Shown one piece after another: positions 26,990-36,361 of a stretch of 64,000 bases of DNA. The notes under the pieces were generated by a model. It was not told the DNA's origin and made no database searches. It worked only from the letters and a program-made list of their open reading frames with translations. A program made the translations under genes and the position numbers. Positions within the stretch are counted from its first letter, which is position 1. Every line of letters begins with the position of its first letter. The DNA comes from Photorhabdus noenieputensis (GTDB taxonomy: Bacteria > Pseudomonadota > Gammaproteobacteria > Enterobacterales > Enterobacteriaceae), in contig NZ_RCWC01000004.1 of NCBI RefSeq assembly GCF_018448935.1, positions 149,112 to 213,111 on the forward strand, given 5' to 3'.

Positions 26990-27020
26990 TTTCTCCGGCT
27001 TGTGGGGCCGGAGAAATTTT
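26990..27020 (+). terminator. Terminator after wzc
   Basis: TTTCTCCGGC (26990-26999) pairs with GCCGGAGAAA (27007-27016), a 10-bp perfect stem followed by TTTT, 7 bases after the wzc stop. Confidence 0.88.
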
Positions 27021-27205
27021 ATCGATGAGCTCTTATTTTCTTTCATATGTTTCTTAATAATCAGTCAGTTCGTTCAATTTAAGGGAAAATGGATTATTTT
27101 TCCTTTCATCTTACAAGCATAGCTCTGGTGACTTTATAGCTTTACAGTTGGAGAATGTCACTATAAGATGCATATAAAATACATTTTATGGTTAGAGAAC
27201 CTTCT

Positions 27206-28063
27206 ATGAGCGACCTCATTTGTTATAAACGAATACCAATCTGGCAGAAAAATACTATTCCTGAAATGTTCACTGAAAGACATAATACTAAAGAGGGGAC
27301 TTACGCTTGTCTTGAGATCCTAGAAGGTGAGCTGGAATTTGTGATTTTCGATGGTGATCAGGAAGAAACCGCTTATTTTAATGTGCAAAAGCAGCCTCCC
27401 ATTATTCAGCCACAGGTCTGGCATAAAATTAAATGGGTAAGTGATGATATTAAGTGCCAGCTCTCTTTTTTATGTGAACCACAATATCTGTTTTATAAAC
27501 AAAATAATTTGTCATTACCTCACTCTGAAATTAGATATCTGGCAGATATTATTTCTCCTTGTAAGACATTAGATTTGGGGGCCGGTTGTGGCCGGAATAC
27601 TTTCTATCTGGCAGAAAGAGGTTATGACGTTACAGCCGTGGATATTAGTCCACAATATATTGACTCAATTAATGCTATTAAAGAAAAGCAGCGGATTAAA
27701 AATATTAGTACGGCTGTTTATGATATCAATTCTCACAATATTACCGAAAAATATGATTTAATTATTTCAACAGTGGTATTGATGTTTCTGCAACGGGAAA
27801 AGATCACTGATATTATTTACAATATGCAGAAACAGACGAATAAAGGTGGTATTAATCTGATTGTTTGCCCGGTTGAAACAGATTCTGCACCATATTCATT
27901 ATTGCCATTCAAAAGTTTCCTCATGCCAGGTGAATTGGAGAGTTATTATTCTGACTGGAAAATCATTAAATATAATGAAAACCCTGGTCATCTTCATAAA
28001 ACAGATGAAAATGGTAATAGAATAAAATTAAACTTTGCTACGCTTCTTGCCAGAAAGAGATGA
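27206..28063 (+). CDS. tehB: TehB-type SAM-dependent methyltransferase (tellurite resistance)
   Basis: 285 residues. The N-terminal cupin-like TehB domain (ICYKRIPIWQKNTIPEMF ... KEGTYACLEILEGELEF) precedes a Rossmann methyltransferase with the SAM loop LDLGAGCGRN. It aligns along its full length with the fused form known from Haemophilus, including the end HKTDENGNRIKLNFATLLAR. The ATG at 27206 (MSDLICYKRIP) is preferred over 27188 by that alignment. In TehB the reaction is volatilising methylation of tellurite or related oxyanions. No tehA is adjacent. Confidence 0.93.
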   Translation: MSDLICYKRIPIWQKNTIPEMFTERHNTKEGTYACLEILEGELEFVIFDGDQEETAYFNVQKQPPIIQPQVWHKIKWVSDDIKCQLSFLCEPQYLFYKQNNLSLPHSEIRYLADIISPCKTLDLGAGCGRNTFYLAERGYDVTAVDISPQYIDSINAIKEKQRIKNISTAVYDINSHNITEKYDLIISTVVLMFLQREKITDIIYNMQKQTNKGGINLIVCPVETDSAPYSLLPFKSFLMPGELESYYSDWKIIKYNENPGHLHKTDENGNRIKLNFATLLARKR

Positions 28064-28069
28064 AATACT

Positions 28070-28196
28070 TATACCCGTCATCTTTCAAGTTGCCTCTTTG
28101 TTGGCTGCACTCACTCACCCCGGTCACATCGTTATCTATGCTCCCGGGGATTCGCTCCCTTGCCGTCGCGATGCATCTTGAAATCCATAGGGTATA
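28070..28196. repeat. ERIC element 2
   Basis: 127-bp ERIC copy in the orientation opposite to element 1 (starts TATACCCGTCATCTTTCAAG, ends ATCCATAGGGTATA). It lies 6 bases after the tehB stop and just beyond the 3' end of the convergent kinase gene, so it may act as a transcript-end hairpin for both. Confidence 0.95.
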
Positions 28197-28218
28197 TACC
28201 TGTTTTTATCATTAAAAG

Positions 28219-29811
28219 TTAATCGTCGATTTGCATGATTTCGTTATATCGTTGTTGGTCCCGGTACATTTGCAGATAGACCTGATATTTGGCCTGATGA
28301 AATGGAAATGTCTCTTTTTCCGGTTTGATAATGTTGCCGTCACGTACCATCGATTTCGCTGCTTGAGCGAAGTCTGCAAAGGAACCACAAGCAACGGCAC
28401 CAAGCAAAGCAGAGCCAAGATTGACAGCATCCTCTTCCTGAGTGAGATGGATTTCTCGCCCGGTGGCATTGGCATATTCACGTAACCATAGTGGGTTTTT
28501 AGTTGCGCCGCCACACATAACTAGCCTGTTTATCTTATGTCCTGCTTCTATTAGTGCATCAATAATATGGCGAGTGCCATAAGCGATAGATTGCAGCGTT
28601 GCCAAGTAATGGCGGGCCAGAGCATCACGACTATCTGCCAGCGTCAACCCGCTTACCATTCCCTTAGCATTAGGGTTTGCCCTTGGTGAACGGTTGCCGT
28701 GATGGTCACTTAGAATATGAAGTTGTGCGGTTGGGTATTTTTCTTGCTTTTCTAACTGTTCGACAACTTCATTCAGTAGTTGGTAGTAATGATGACCGGA
28801 TTCCTCAGCTTCGGCTTCTAGATCCAGCCAGCTATTGTGTTGACGAATTGACCACTCAACTAATGCACCGGCGGCACTTTGTCCACCTTCGTTGAGCCAG
28901 TAACTGGGTAACATTGCGCCGAAATAGGGGCCCCAAATCCCCGGAACCATGACAGGATGAGGACTGACAATCATGTGGCAGTTTGAGGTTCCGCTAATAA
29001 TGACCAGGCTGCCCTCTGGATAGGCACCAGCCAGTGCCAATCCGCCAGCATGAGCGTCAATAATACCACCGGCGACGATGATTCCTGTGTGCAGCCCAAA
29101 ATCTTTAGCCACTTCAGCGGTCAGATAACCTGCTTTTTCGCCAAGCTCGATGATGGTAGACGGAACTTTATTTGTTAAATCTTCTAACCCCACATCATAA
29201 AGTAGTTTTTCGCTGAACTGTTTTTGATGAGCCAGATAGTTCCATTTGCAAGTGAGCGTGCAGATGCTGGCTACATCAGCGGCAGTTGCTTTCCATACCA
29301 GAAAATCCGCTAAATCAAAGAAACGCCATATATCCTGATAACGTTGAGGAAAGTGGTTTTTTAGCCATAAGATTTTCGGTAGCTCCATTTCAGGGCTGAT
29401 TTCACCACCTACATAGCAGAGTGCAGGGTCATTGGTTTGATTTATCGTGATGGCTTCCTTGATTGCACGATGATCCATCCACATGATGATATCGTGTTCA
29501 GGATTACCATTTTCGGCTACAGAAAGAGGATATCCTTCTGCTGCTACCGCGACTAATGAACAGGTGGCATCGAAGCCGATTGATTTAACATCAATAGGAT
29601 TAATATTTGCCAGTGCAATAGCTTCTCTTACTGTTGCACATACTTGCACCCAGATATCAGTAGAGGATTGTTCAACAAAATCAGTTTTTGGATGAAATTG
29701 TTGGATAGGGCGAGCGGAGAACGCATGCCGTTTACCGTGTTGGTCGAAAACCGTAGTACGGACACTGGCGGAGCCAACATCAACACCAATGAAATATTGT
29801 TGTTCCACCAT
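28219..29811 (-). CDS. FGGY-family carbohydrate (pentulose) kinase
   Basis: 530-residue sugar kinase of the hexokinase/actin fold. The N-terminal phosphate loop is FIGVDVGSASVRTTVFD; FGGY signatures appear as IIMWMDHRA near residue 108 and MCGGATKNPLWLREYANATG in the C-terminal domain; SGTSNCHMI is the central ATP-domain loop. Closest in feel to the D-ribulose kinase branch, but the sugar cannot be fixed from sequence. No transporter or isomerase gene is adjacent. Confidence 0.85.
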   Translation of the reverse strand: MVEQQYFIGVDVGSASVRTTVFDQHGKRHAFSARPIQQFHPKTDFVEQSSTDIWVQVCATVREAIALANINPIDVKSIGFDATCSLVAVAAEGYPLSVAENGNPEHDIIMWMDHRAIKEAITINQTNDPALCYVGGEISPEMELPKILWLKNHFPQRYQDIWRFFDLADFLVWKATAADVASICTLTCKWNYLAHQKQFSEKLLYDVGLEDLTNKVPSTIIELGEKAGYLTAEVAKDFGLHTGIIVAGGIIDAHAGGLALAGAYPEGSLVIISGTSNCHMIVSPHPVMVPGIWGPYFGAMLPSYWLNEGGQSAAGALVEWSIRQHNSWLDLEAEAEESGHHYYQLLNEVVEQLEKQEKYPTAQLHILSDHHGNRSPRANPNAKGMVSGLTLADSRDALARHYLATLQSIAYGTRHIIDALIEAGHKINRLVMCGGATKNPLWLREYANATGREIHLTQEEDAVNLGSALLGAVACGSFADFAQAAKSMVRDGNIIKPEKETFPFHQAKYQVYLQMYRDQQRYNEIMQIDD

Positions 29812-30430
29812 GAGGTTCTTCCCTTATTTATTAACCCAGGCTGATAAAATGAGTTGAGTGGAACAATAACACAATCAGGTTATTCAATTATTGTGAAGCG
29901 GCTCGAAAAAGATTTGGTGATTTTATGATGATAAAAAATATCACCTATATTTTCTATTACCCTTTTGATTGACGTAATAAATCCATTCCAGAATAGTGGT
30001 TTGTTTAGAAGGAAAAACCATGATGGGTAGAGCGGGCAAAATATTTTCAGAAAAATCGCTGACAATTTCTATGTGATGATTTTTTTCTTAAAAGTCGATT
30101 TTAAAAATAATATTAATTAGTTCATTAATTAACAAGAACGGAGCATAGGGATAATATGTTGTTTTTTACTTTAATTGGTTGAAATGTTTAAGTATTTTGG
30201 TAAATTCTTTTGATTAAGAAAACGGTTTATACCTAAATATTTTTTAATGTATTTGGTGTGATAAATTTTTGAACATTCTAATCTTAAAATTCTATCGAGT
30301 GATATCACTCACAAGTATTAAATCTTTTTCCATTTTTACGAAATTTTTTCTCGCATATTTTCTGTAAATATTCTTTATTAAGTTGCTGCGTATATGTTGT
30401 TATTTTGTTATGAAATATCCGAGGGAATAT
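29812..30430. other. Divergent AT-rich promoter region
   Basis: About 620 bases between the leftward sugar kinase and the rightward symporter. No gene is supported. The part near 30230-30420 is very AT-rich and must hold the symporter promoter, but no clear -35/-10 pair or operator stands out. Confidence 0.6.
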
Positions 30431-31798
30431 ATGGGATTAATCACAGAATGGCTGAGTGCTATTAACGGGGTAGTATTGGGAGTACCGATGATGGTTGGTC
30501 TTCTGGGGGTTGGGTTGTTCATGCAGCTCCGCCTCTCTTTTCTGCCTATACGTAAACTAGGAACGGGTTTTAAATTACTATTTGAGCGTAATCATCAGCG
30601 AGGAGAAGGGCAGATATCGCCATTTAATGCACTGATGACAGCGCTTTCTGCCACCATTGGAACAGGTAATATCGCTGGTGTAGCTACCGCGGTTGTATTG
30701 GGTGGGCCGGGTGCACTGTTTTGGATGTGGATAACCGCATTAGTGGGTATGGCAACCAAATACTCAGAGGCGGTACTGGCAGTTCGTTTCCGTGAGGTTG
30801 ACAAAAACGGTCACTATGTCGGTGGCCCCATGTATTACATAAAAAACGGTTTAGGTAAAAAATGGGCTTGGTTGGGGACGTTGTTTGCGGTATTTGGCAG
30901 TATTGCTTGTTTCGGTATCGGTAATACTGTACAGGCGAATTCTGTTGCTGATGTGCTACAAAGTAACTTCGGCGTTTCGACCACGGTAACGGCCGTAGTA
31001 TTGGCGATTCTGGTTGGCGCAGTGCTTATCGGAGGTATTAAACGTATTGCTGATGTCGCCGGTAAATTAGTGCCATTTATGACAGTTGCCTACCTTGCCG
31101 CCGGGATTATTGTTCTGGGAGTGAATGTTAGTGAGATTCCCGCTGCATTTGTTCTGATTGTTAAATCTGCATTTACACCTGTTGCAGCGCAAGGTGGCTT
31201 TGCGGGTGCAGCAGTATGGGCGGCGATTCGTTTTGGTGTAGCTCGTGGCATTTTCTCTAATGAAGCAGGATTGGGAAGTGCGCCGATTGCTCATGCAACA
31301 GCCAAAACCCAAAACCCGATTCGTCAGGGATTGATCGCTATGCTAGGTACTTTCATCGATACCATTATTGTTTGTTCTATCACTGGCTTAACGATCGTTA
31401 TTACTGGCGGTTGGTTGAATGGTCAAACAGGTGCGACATTGACAGCGACTTCTTTCGCTATGGCGATTCCCGGTGGCAACTATATTGTCGCGGGTGCTCT
31501 GGTAATATTTGCCTTTACCACAATTCTTGGCTGGAGCTTTTACGGTGAAAAATGTACTCAGTATCTATTTGGGCAAAAAGCCATCACTCCTTTCCGGGTG
31601 GTATGGATTATTGCTTTAATGGTAGGTGCTACTCAGTCATTGGATTTTGTCTGGTTATTGGCAGACACATTGAATGCGATGATGGCAATACCGAACCTGA
31701 TTGCATTAGCATTGTTGAGTCCAGTTGTTTATCGGCTGACAAAAGAACATATTAAAGATGTGAATGCAGATAGCATTGATATTAAAGCAAAATCTTGA
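30431..31798 (+). CDS. Sodium:alanine/glycine symporter (AGCS family)
   Basis: 455-residue inner-membrane transporter that couples Na+ entry to uptake of alanine or glycine. The ATG at 30431 is chosen because GAGGGA lies just upstream; a longer frame from 30383 lacks a ribosome site. Family signatures are LSATIGTGNIAGVATAVVLG, GGPMYYIKNGLG and FSNEAGLGSAPIAHA. About ten hydrophobic helices are visible. A strong terminator follows. Confidence 0.93.
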   Translation: MGLITEWLSAINGVVLGVPMMVGLLGVGLFMQLRLSFLPIRKLGTGFKLLFERNHQRGEGQISPFNALMTALSATIGTGNIAGVATAVVLGGPGALFWMWITALVGMATKYSEAVLAVRFREVDKNGHYVGGPMYYIKNGLGKKWAWLGTLFAVFGSIACFGIGNTVQANSVADVLQSNFGVSTTVTAVVLAILVGAVLIGGIKRIADVAGKLVPFMTVAYLAAGIIVLGVNVSEIPAAFVLIVKSAFTPVAAQGGFAGAAVWAAIRFGVARGIFSNEAGLGSAPIAHATAKTQNPIRQGLIAMLGTFIDTIIVCSITGLTIVITGGWLNGQTGATLTATSFAMAIPGGNYIVAGALVIFAFTTILGWSFYGEKCTQYLFGQKAITPFRVVWIIALMVGATQSLDFVWLLADTLNAMMAIPNLIALALLSPVVYRLTKEHIKDVNADSIDIKAKS

Positions 31799-31800
31799 AT

Positions 31801-31826
31801 AAAAGCCTTCCAACCGGAAGGCTTTT
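31801..31826. terminator. Bidirectional terminator
   Basis: AAAAGCCTTCC (31801-31811) pairs perfectly with GGAAGGCTTTT (31816-31826) around a 4-base loop. It serves the symporter on one strand and the aldehyde dehydrogenase on the other. Confidence 0.93.
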
Positions 31827-31843
31827 CTCATCACTGATTGAAA

Positions 31844-33328
31844 TTATTCTTCACTGGTTTTGATATAGATGTTTTTGACCTGGGTGTAAGCATCCAACAT
31901 CATTTTGTGTGTTTCTCTGCCAATACCTGATTTTTTGTAGCCACCGAATGGGGCGTGAGCTGGCAGTTCATGGTAAGTATTAATCCACATACGGCCGGTT
32001 CTGACAGCTTTAGCGACGCGTAGTGCACGGTCAATATCCTGTGTCCAGACAGCGCCAGCCAAGCCATAATCAGAATCATTTGCCATTCTGATGACCTCTT
32101 CTTCTTCGCTAAATGGTATGACGGCTAATACAGGACCAAAAATCTCTTCGCGCGCGACTCGCATATCATTAGTGACATCAGTAATAATGGTTGGTTGAAT
32201 AAAGAAACCATCATCATGATCTTCACCGGTCATTCGTTTACCGCCCGTTAGAATGGTTGCACCCTCTTGCTTCGCAATATCGACATATCCGAGAATTTTT
32301 TCCATTTGTTCCTGGCTGACTTGGCTTCCCATCTGAGTTTCTTTTGCTAGTGGATCACCAACTTGGATAGATTCGAATTCTACTTTCAGGGATTTGAGGA
32401 ATTCATCATGAATATCTTTATGCAGGAATAACCGGGAACCTGATTCACACGCTTGACCTTGATTCAGCAAAATAGCTCTGGCCGCATATTTTACCGCTTT
32501 TTTCATATTGGCATCAGGGAAGATAATATTGGCTGATTTACCGCCAAGCTCCAGTGTCGCAGGGATCAGCTTTTTGGCTGCGGCTTCGGCTACGGTATAA
32601 CCTACTCTGGTGGAACCAGTAAATGCCACTTTTTCGATATCTTTATGATCCAAAATGGCTTGACCAACGACTGAACCGCGGCCTGTAACAATGTTAACCA
32701 CCCCGGCTGGCAGAACTTTATCCAATATTCGACCCAGTTCAAGCAGAGTGATTGGTGTCAGTGTGGCTGGATTAATCACAATGGTATTGCCTGCTGCCAG
32801 AGCAGGGGCAAGTTTCCATGCCGCCATCAGTAGTGGGAAATTCCAGGGAATTACCTGTCCGACAACACCAATGGGTTCACGGATCACCAAGCTAAGTGTA
32901 TTGGCATCCAGAACTGAGGCTTCATCGGTATGGGAACGGATCACACCCGCAAAATAGCGGAACTGGTCAATGGACGCGGGTAGATCCATATACAGGGATT
33001 CATTTAATGGTTTGCCAGTATCCAGTGATTCAAGGATGGCAAAACGTTCTTGTTCTGCTTCTAGTAAGTCAGCAATTTTCAGCAAAGCTGATTGTCTTTC
33101 GATGGCGGAGGTTTGACTCCAGGCGTGGAAAGCTTTTTTTGCGGCGCTGACAGCAAGATCGACATCTTCCGCATTACCGGATGCATATTCAGCCAGTAGT
33201 TCTCCTGTCGCCGGGTTATAACTTTTGGTTGTTGCCTTGGATACACTATCTACCCATTGCCCGCCAATAAGCATTTTGTAGGATTCAACGGGCAACATCT
33301 CTTTCTCAATATCGTGTAATCGTTTCAT
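31844..33328 (-). CDS. NAD(P)-dependent aldehyde dehydrogenase (AldB/acetaldehyde DH-like)
   Basis: 494-residue ALDH superfamily enzyme oxidising an aldehyde to an acid. The catalytic cysteine is C294 in NQGQACESGS; the general-base glutamate is in TLELGGKS; FTGSTRVG is the cofactor loop. The end HAPFGGYKKSGIGRETHKMM resembles E. coli AldB. Unusually, the normally conserved lysine of the KPA motif that contacts the NAD ribose is asparagine (N186 in IVINPATLTP). CGGAG precedes the ATG. No partner gene is adjacent, so the substrate is open. Confidence 0.92.
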   Translation of the reverse strand: MKRLHDIEKEMLPVESYKMLIGGQWVDSVSKATTKSYNPATGELLAEYASGNAEDVDLAVSAAKKAFHAWSQTSAIERQSALLKIADLLEAEQERFAILESLDTGKPLNESLYMDLPASIDQFRYFAGVIRSHTDEASVLDANTLSLVIREPIGVVGQVIPWNFPLLMAAWKLAPALAAGNTIVINPATLTPITLLELGRILDKVLPAGVVNIVTGRGSVVGQAILDHKDIEKVAFTGSTRVGYTVAEAAAKKLIPATLELGGKSANIIFPDANMKKAVKYAARAILLNQGQACESGSRLFLHKDIHDEFLKSLKVEFESIQVGDPLAKETQMGSQVSQEQMEKILGYVDIAKQEGATILTGGKRMTGEDHDDGFFIQPTIITDVTNDMRVAREEIFGPVLAVIPFSEEEEVIRMANDSDYGLAGAVWTQDIDRALRVAKAVRTGRMWINTYHELPAHAPFGGYKKSGIGRETHKMMLDAYTQVKNIYIKTSEE

Positions 33329-33442
33329 TAATATACTCCGAGTACTTTGGTTTAAGAATAGTTACATCGAGAATCTATCTCATTAGGTTATTTTATTTTC
33401 CATTCTTGTTAGTAAAGAGCTAATGATTCCCTGCATATCATG

Positions 33443-33569
33443 TATACCCGTCATCTTTCAAGTTGCCTCTTTGTTGGCTGCACTCGCTCACTCCGGTCAC
33501 ATCGTTATCTATGCTCCCGGGGATTCTCTCCCTTGCCGTCGCGATGCATCTTGAAATCCATAGGGTATA
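33443..33569. repeat. ERIC element 3
   Basis: 127-bp ERIC copy, same orientation as element 2 and nearly identical to it (differences include one base in the CACTCGCTCACTCCGG segment). It occupies much of the 465-bp interval between the aldehyde dehydrogenase start and the convergent end of the binding-protein gene; no other feature is seen there. Confidence 0.95.
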
Positions 33570-33793
33570 TATAGTTTCATTATGTGAATATATTTGTGCT
33601 TTATATTTATTACTTAACTGAATTTATTTTGTCATGTTTTATATTTTTTTAGCATCAACTATAGTAGAGCACAAAATAATAGATGTCTATTAGCACGTTA
33701 TATAAAATGTTACGTATATTAACGAACGGAAATGATAAATAAATGGTGAGGTTAAGTATCCGCTGGTCTATTCCAACGGATTGAAAAAAAATA

Positions 33794-34930
33794 TTATTTT
33801 GCTGTAACCCAGAATATCCCGTTACCATCAAGAGCTGTAAAGGTTTTATGCAGATATAGGCTATCAGCTTGTGGATCGATATCTTCAAATAACTTCGGAT
33901 GCAGAAATTTAGCAATGATTTCAACAGCAATGATGTTAAACGGCGTATCGTAATATTGGTGGTACAGTGCTATTACTTGCTTTTCGCGAAATGCCCTTAA
34001 GACGCTTAATTTAGGGCGTGCCAGTAATTTTTTCAGTCGTTCCTGTGACTGTTTTAGATTGCTGGTGTAGCCTAATGGCACAGAGAAACTTCCGGGGCGG
34101 ACTTTATCCCAATTTGCGGTGGTCATCAGATAAAACTCAGGATTACTAACGATTAATTGCTCTTCGCTTACTTCACCATCCATGCCTGAGAACCAGCGGG
34201 CACCGAGGTTATCACCTCCTGCGGCAGTAACAAATTCACCAAAATTGCCATTTCCGAAAGTTTTACAGCAATGTTCAGCACCTAACATACCTGCATGGCG
34301 TTCGATAAACACAGGAGGACGCTGTTCTTTACCTAGCGTGCCAACGCGTTGATTAATAATTCTCATCCTCTCTTGATAAAACTCAATAAATTTTTGTGCA
34401 TTTTCTTCTTCACTAAATACTTTCCCAAGTAAAACCATACTTGGAATTGTATTTGTTAGCGGATATTGACGGAAATCGATAAAAATAATCGGGATACCCG
34501 CTTTTTCCAGTAAAATTATGGTTCCACTATCATTGAGCTTAGTTTGAAGACCAATATCAAAAATAACCAGATCGGGTTTATAAATCAGCGCTTTTTCGAC
34601 GTTAAAATCGCTTTGATAAGGGTTAGGGAATACCGGAATATCCCGTAATTGTGGGAAGTCTTTTTCATAAACAATTGCTAAATCTGGAGACTTAATTTCC
34701 AGTGCATTGTCCCAGGCAACAATACCTTTAAGCGGGTTATCAGGATGAAGAATATTCAGTGCAATCAATATTCGGCTGTCAGCCAGCATAACCCGATTGA
34801 CCGGCGCGTTAACTTTAACCTTTCGTCCAGCAACATCCTTGACTGTAATTTCTTTTGCTTGCGCAAAGACAGGCAGTAACATCAATATGGCAGTCAGAAA
34901 ATATTTTGCAGTGCAGTGGATGATTGCCAT
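33794..34930 (-). CDS. Periplasmic siderophore/iron-binding protein (FepB/BtuF class)
   Basis: 378-residue ABC-transporter binding protein from the ATG at 34930, preceded by AAAGGAG; an open frame extends to 35071 but lacks a ribosome site. The signal peptide ends LPVFAQA near residue 25. The mature protein starts KEITVKDVAGRKVKVNAPVN, the Peripla_BP_2 hallmark, with both lobes present. No permease or ATPase gene is next to it. A good Fur box lies 180 bases upstream, so iron-starvation expression is likely. The ligand is unknown. Confidence 0.85.
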   Translation of the reverse strand: MAIIHCTAKYFLTAILMLLPVFAQAKEITVKDVAGRKVKVNAPVNRVMLADSRILIALNILHPDNPLKGIVAWDNALEIKSPDLAIVYEKDFPQLRDIPVFPNPYQSDFNVEKALIYKPDLVIFDIGLQTKLNDSGTIILLEKAGIPIIFIDFRQYPLTNTIPSMVLLGKVFSEEENAQKFIEFYQERMRIINQRVGTLGKEQRPPVFIERHAGMLGAEHCCKTFGNGNFGEFVTAAGGDNLGARWFSGMDGEVSEEQLIVSNPEFYLMTTANWDKVRPGSFSVPLGYTSNLKQSQERLKKLLARPKLSVLRAFREKQVIALYHQYYDTPFNIIAVEIIAKFLHPKLFEDIDPQADSLYLHKTFTALDGNGIFWVTAK

Positions 34931-35109
34931 TATTTCTCCTTTGAATAAAGAACGTTCTTGGTTGAACCGCATAATTTGACAGTTGTGATTGGTCATAAAG
35001 TGCAGTAGGAAGTCGTTATATGCTATCCATTGAATAGTTAAACGAGACGATAAACGCAAGTACGAGCACATCTAATTGGGTCCACATCTGTTTATACTAA
35101 TCTTAAAAT

Positions 35110-35128
35110 GATAATGATAACAATTTAC
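35110..35128 (-). promoter_or_regulatory. Fur box upstream of the binding-protein gene
   Basis: GATAATGATAACAATTTAC matches 15 of 19 positions of the Fur consensus GATAATGATAATCATTATC. It lies 180 bases before the start of the siderophore-binding protein gene on the minus strand, a plausible repressor site. Confidence 0.7.
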
Positions 35129-35221
35129 ATTAATCAAATGGTTTTAGTGACTTTGGTAAATAACATTTTAATTTTTTATTATTTTTAAATAATAACAATG
35201 AGTTAAGTGGTATTTGTGAAT

Positions 35222-35236
35222 TGAGAATAATTCTCA
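35222..35236. promoter_or_regulatory. Second Fur-like palindrome
   Basis: TGAGAATAATTCTCA is a perfect 7-1-7 inverted repeat of the Fur type. It is about 110 bases from the other box and points into a region without a clear gene (35240-35620), so its target may be the leftward gene, the rightward lipoprotein or a lost gene. Confidence 0.6.
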
Positions 35237-35627
35237 TTTGATGGGGGTTATGGCAGTGGTTGGCAAAAAACAGCGGACTAAATTTGCCAAATTTTCTGGC
35301 AGATTGTGATGATTCCAACTACATTATTGAGCTGAATATTGGCAATTACTGTGGTCGTATCTGGGCCTGTCATGTTGTCGGTTGGTTGGGTGTTTTAGTC
35401 GTCTGATAGATTTAGCAGGCAGAAAGTCGTTTTTTATGCTGTTGAAGAAATAACAAATGATTATATTTTGGCATTATCGTTGCCAATCACAAGGATAATC
35501 ATCCTAGAATAGCATGATGGGAAATTTCATCTTATTGCTATTCTTTGTCGATTTGGCTAATTATAAACGGCTTATTGTTTCTGCTTCTGTTATTATTCCC
35601 TTGTTTAATATTCTGTGGGGGATGAAT

Positions 35628-35960
35628 ATGAAAAAATTGTTAGTAATTTGTTTATTAGGATCTGTATTAGCTGGTTGTGATAGCCAACCTAAAATTGATG
35701 CTTCTAATGAAATCTCGTTGAAAGCATCCATTGAGAAAGTAAGAGATACGCTACCTGATGATAAAAAAGCGAAGTTTGATGAATCAATTCAATCGGCTAT
35801 GTTTAATAGTATCGATTTTAATGATTTGGTTAAGTCTGGGGCTAATGGTGACATGAAGGAATCGAAAAAAAAGTTCTATAAATTACTGGATGGTAAAACC
35901 GCTGACCAATTGATAGCTGAAGTTGAAAAAATTGAAGCTAAGAGATCAGAAAATGAATAA
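35628..35960 (+). CDS. Small DUF6694-like lipoprotein
   Basis: 110-residue lipoprotein from the ATG at 35628, 6 bases after GGGGGA. The signal is KKLLVICLLGSVLAGC with lipobox Cys17. The mature part is short, helical and charged (SLKASIEKVRDTLPDDKKAK, DQLIAEVEKIEAKRSENE), like the DUF6694 group of enterobacterial lipoproteins. Function unknown. The frame is open to 35514, but the upstream part looks non-coding. A clear terminator follows. Confidence 0.8.
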   Translation: MKKLLVICLLGSVLAGCDSQPKIDASNEISLKASIEKVRDTLPDDKKAKFDESIQSAMFNSIDFNDLVKSGANGDMKESKKKFYKLLDGKTADQLIAEVEKIEAKRSENE

Positions 35961-35984
35961 TTCCTTCATAGGCTTATTCGCATT

Positions 35985-36022
35985 AAAACGGCAATAAGGT
36001 GAAAATCTATGCCGTTTTTTTA
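35985..36022 (+). terminator. Terminator after the small lipoprotein gene
   Basis: AAAACGGCA (35985-35993) pairs with TGCCGTTTT (36010-36018), followed by a T-run. It lies 24 bases after the stop codon and insulates the M-box promoter downstream. Confidence 0.88.
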
Positions 36023-36069
36023 TTATCATCAATAAGTTAAATGGAACTTAAACAAACCCACTTTCAAAT

Positions 36070-36097
36070 TTGAATTATTACGATAATTGTTTATAAT
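36070..36097 (+). promoter_or_regulatory. Sigma-70 promoter of the M-box/mgtE transcript
   Basis: TTGAAT (36070-36075), a 16-base spacer and TATAAT (36092-36097). Transcription would start near 36104, just before the riboswitch. Confidence 0.7.
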
Positions 36098-36114
36098 ATG
36101 CGCCGCATTCTAAG

Positions 36115-36275
36115 TGCAGTATCTCGTTAGGCGAGGCTCCTATACAAACACAGGTTGCTGATCTGACGACGTCGAGAGACGCCCAAGATTAGGACAGGAT
36201 ATATCGAACCAAGGTATATCCCCATGTAACTTCCTGATAATTCAGGATACGTTGTATAGTGCTAAAACTGAGACG
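36115..36275 (+). ncRNA. M-box (ykoK-type) magnesium riboswitch
   Basis: The leader has the conserved M-box blocks in order: GTTAGGCGAGGCTCCTATAC (36126-36145), GTTGCTGATC, GTCGAGAGACGCC (36169-36181) and AGTGCTAAAACT near 36260. CTATACAA (36140-36147) pairs with TTGTATAG (36252-36259), closing the core. The next gene encodes an MgtE magnesium transporter. In this class Mg2+ binding lowers expression of the downstream gene. The expression platform before the start at 36362 was not resolved. Confidence 0.87.
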
Positions 36276-36361
36276 TAGAGATAGCCGTTGTATTCTCTCA
36301 TCTGGTTTCGCCCCTATTTGAGTGCTGTTTGAAGTTAACAACAGTAATAGGGACCAACATC

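Larger units (their letters stand above)
34931..35627. other. Intergenic region with two Fur boxes and no gene
   Basis: About 700 bases. Besides the two Fur-type sites, short open stretches such as 35311-35406 (reading DDSNYIIELNIGNYCGRIWA in plus frame) have no start and match no family I know. They may be worn remains of an iron-uptake gene. Confidence 0.5.

Noticed and set aside
34931..35071. Longer N-terminus of the siderophore-binding protein
   Set aside because: The upstream extension lacks a ribosome site and would place 47 residues before a clear signal peptide; AAAGGAG supports the ATG at 34930.
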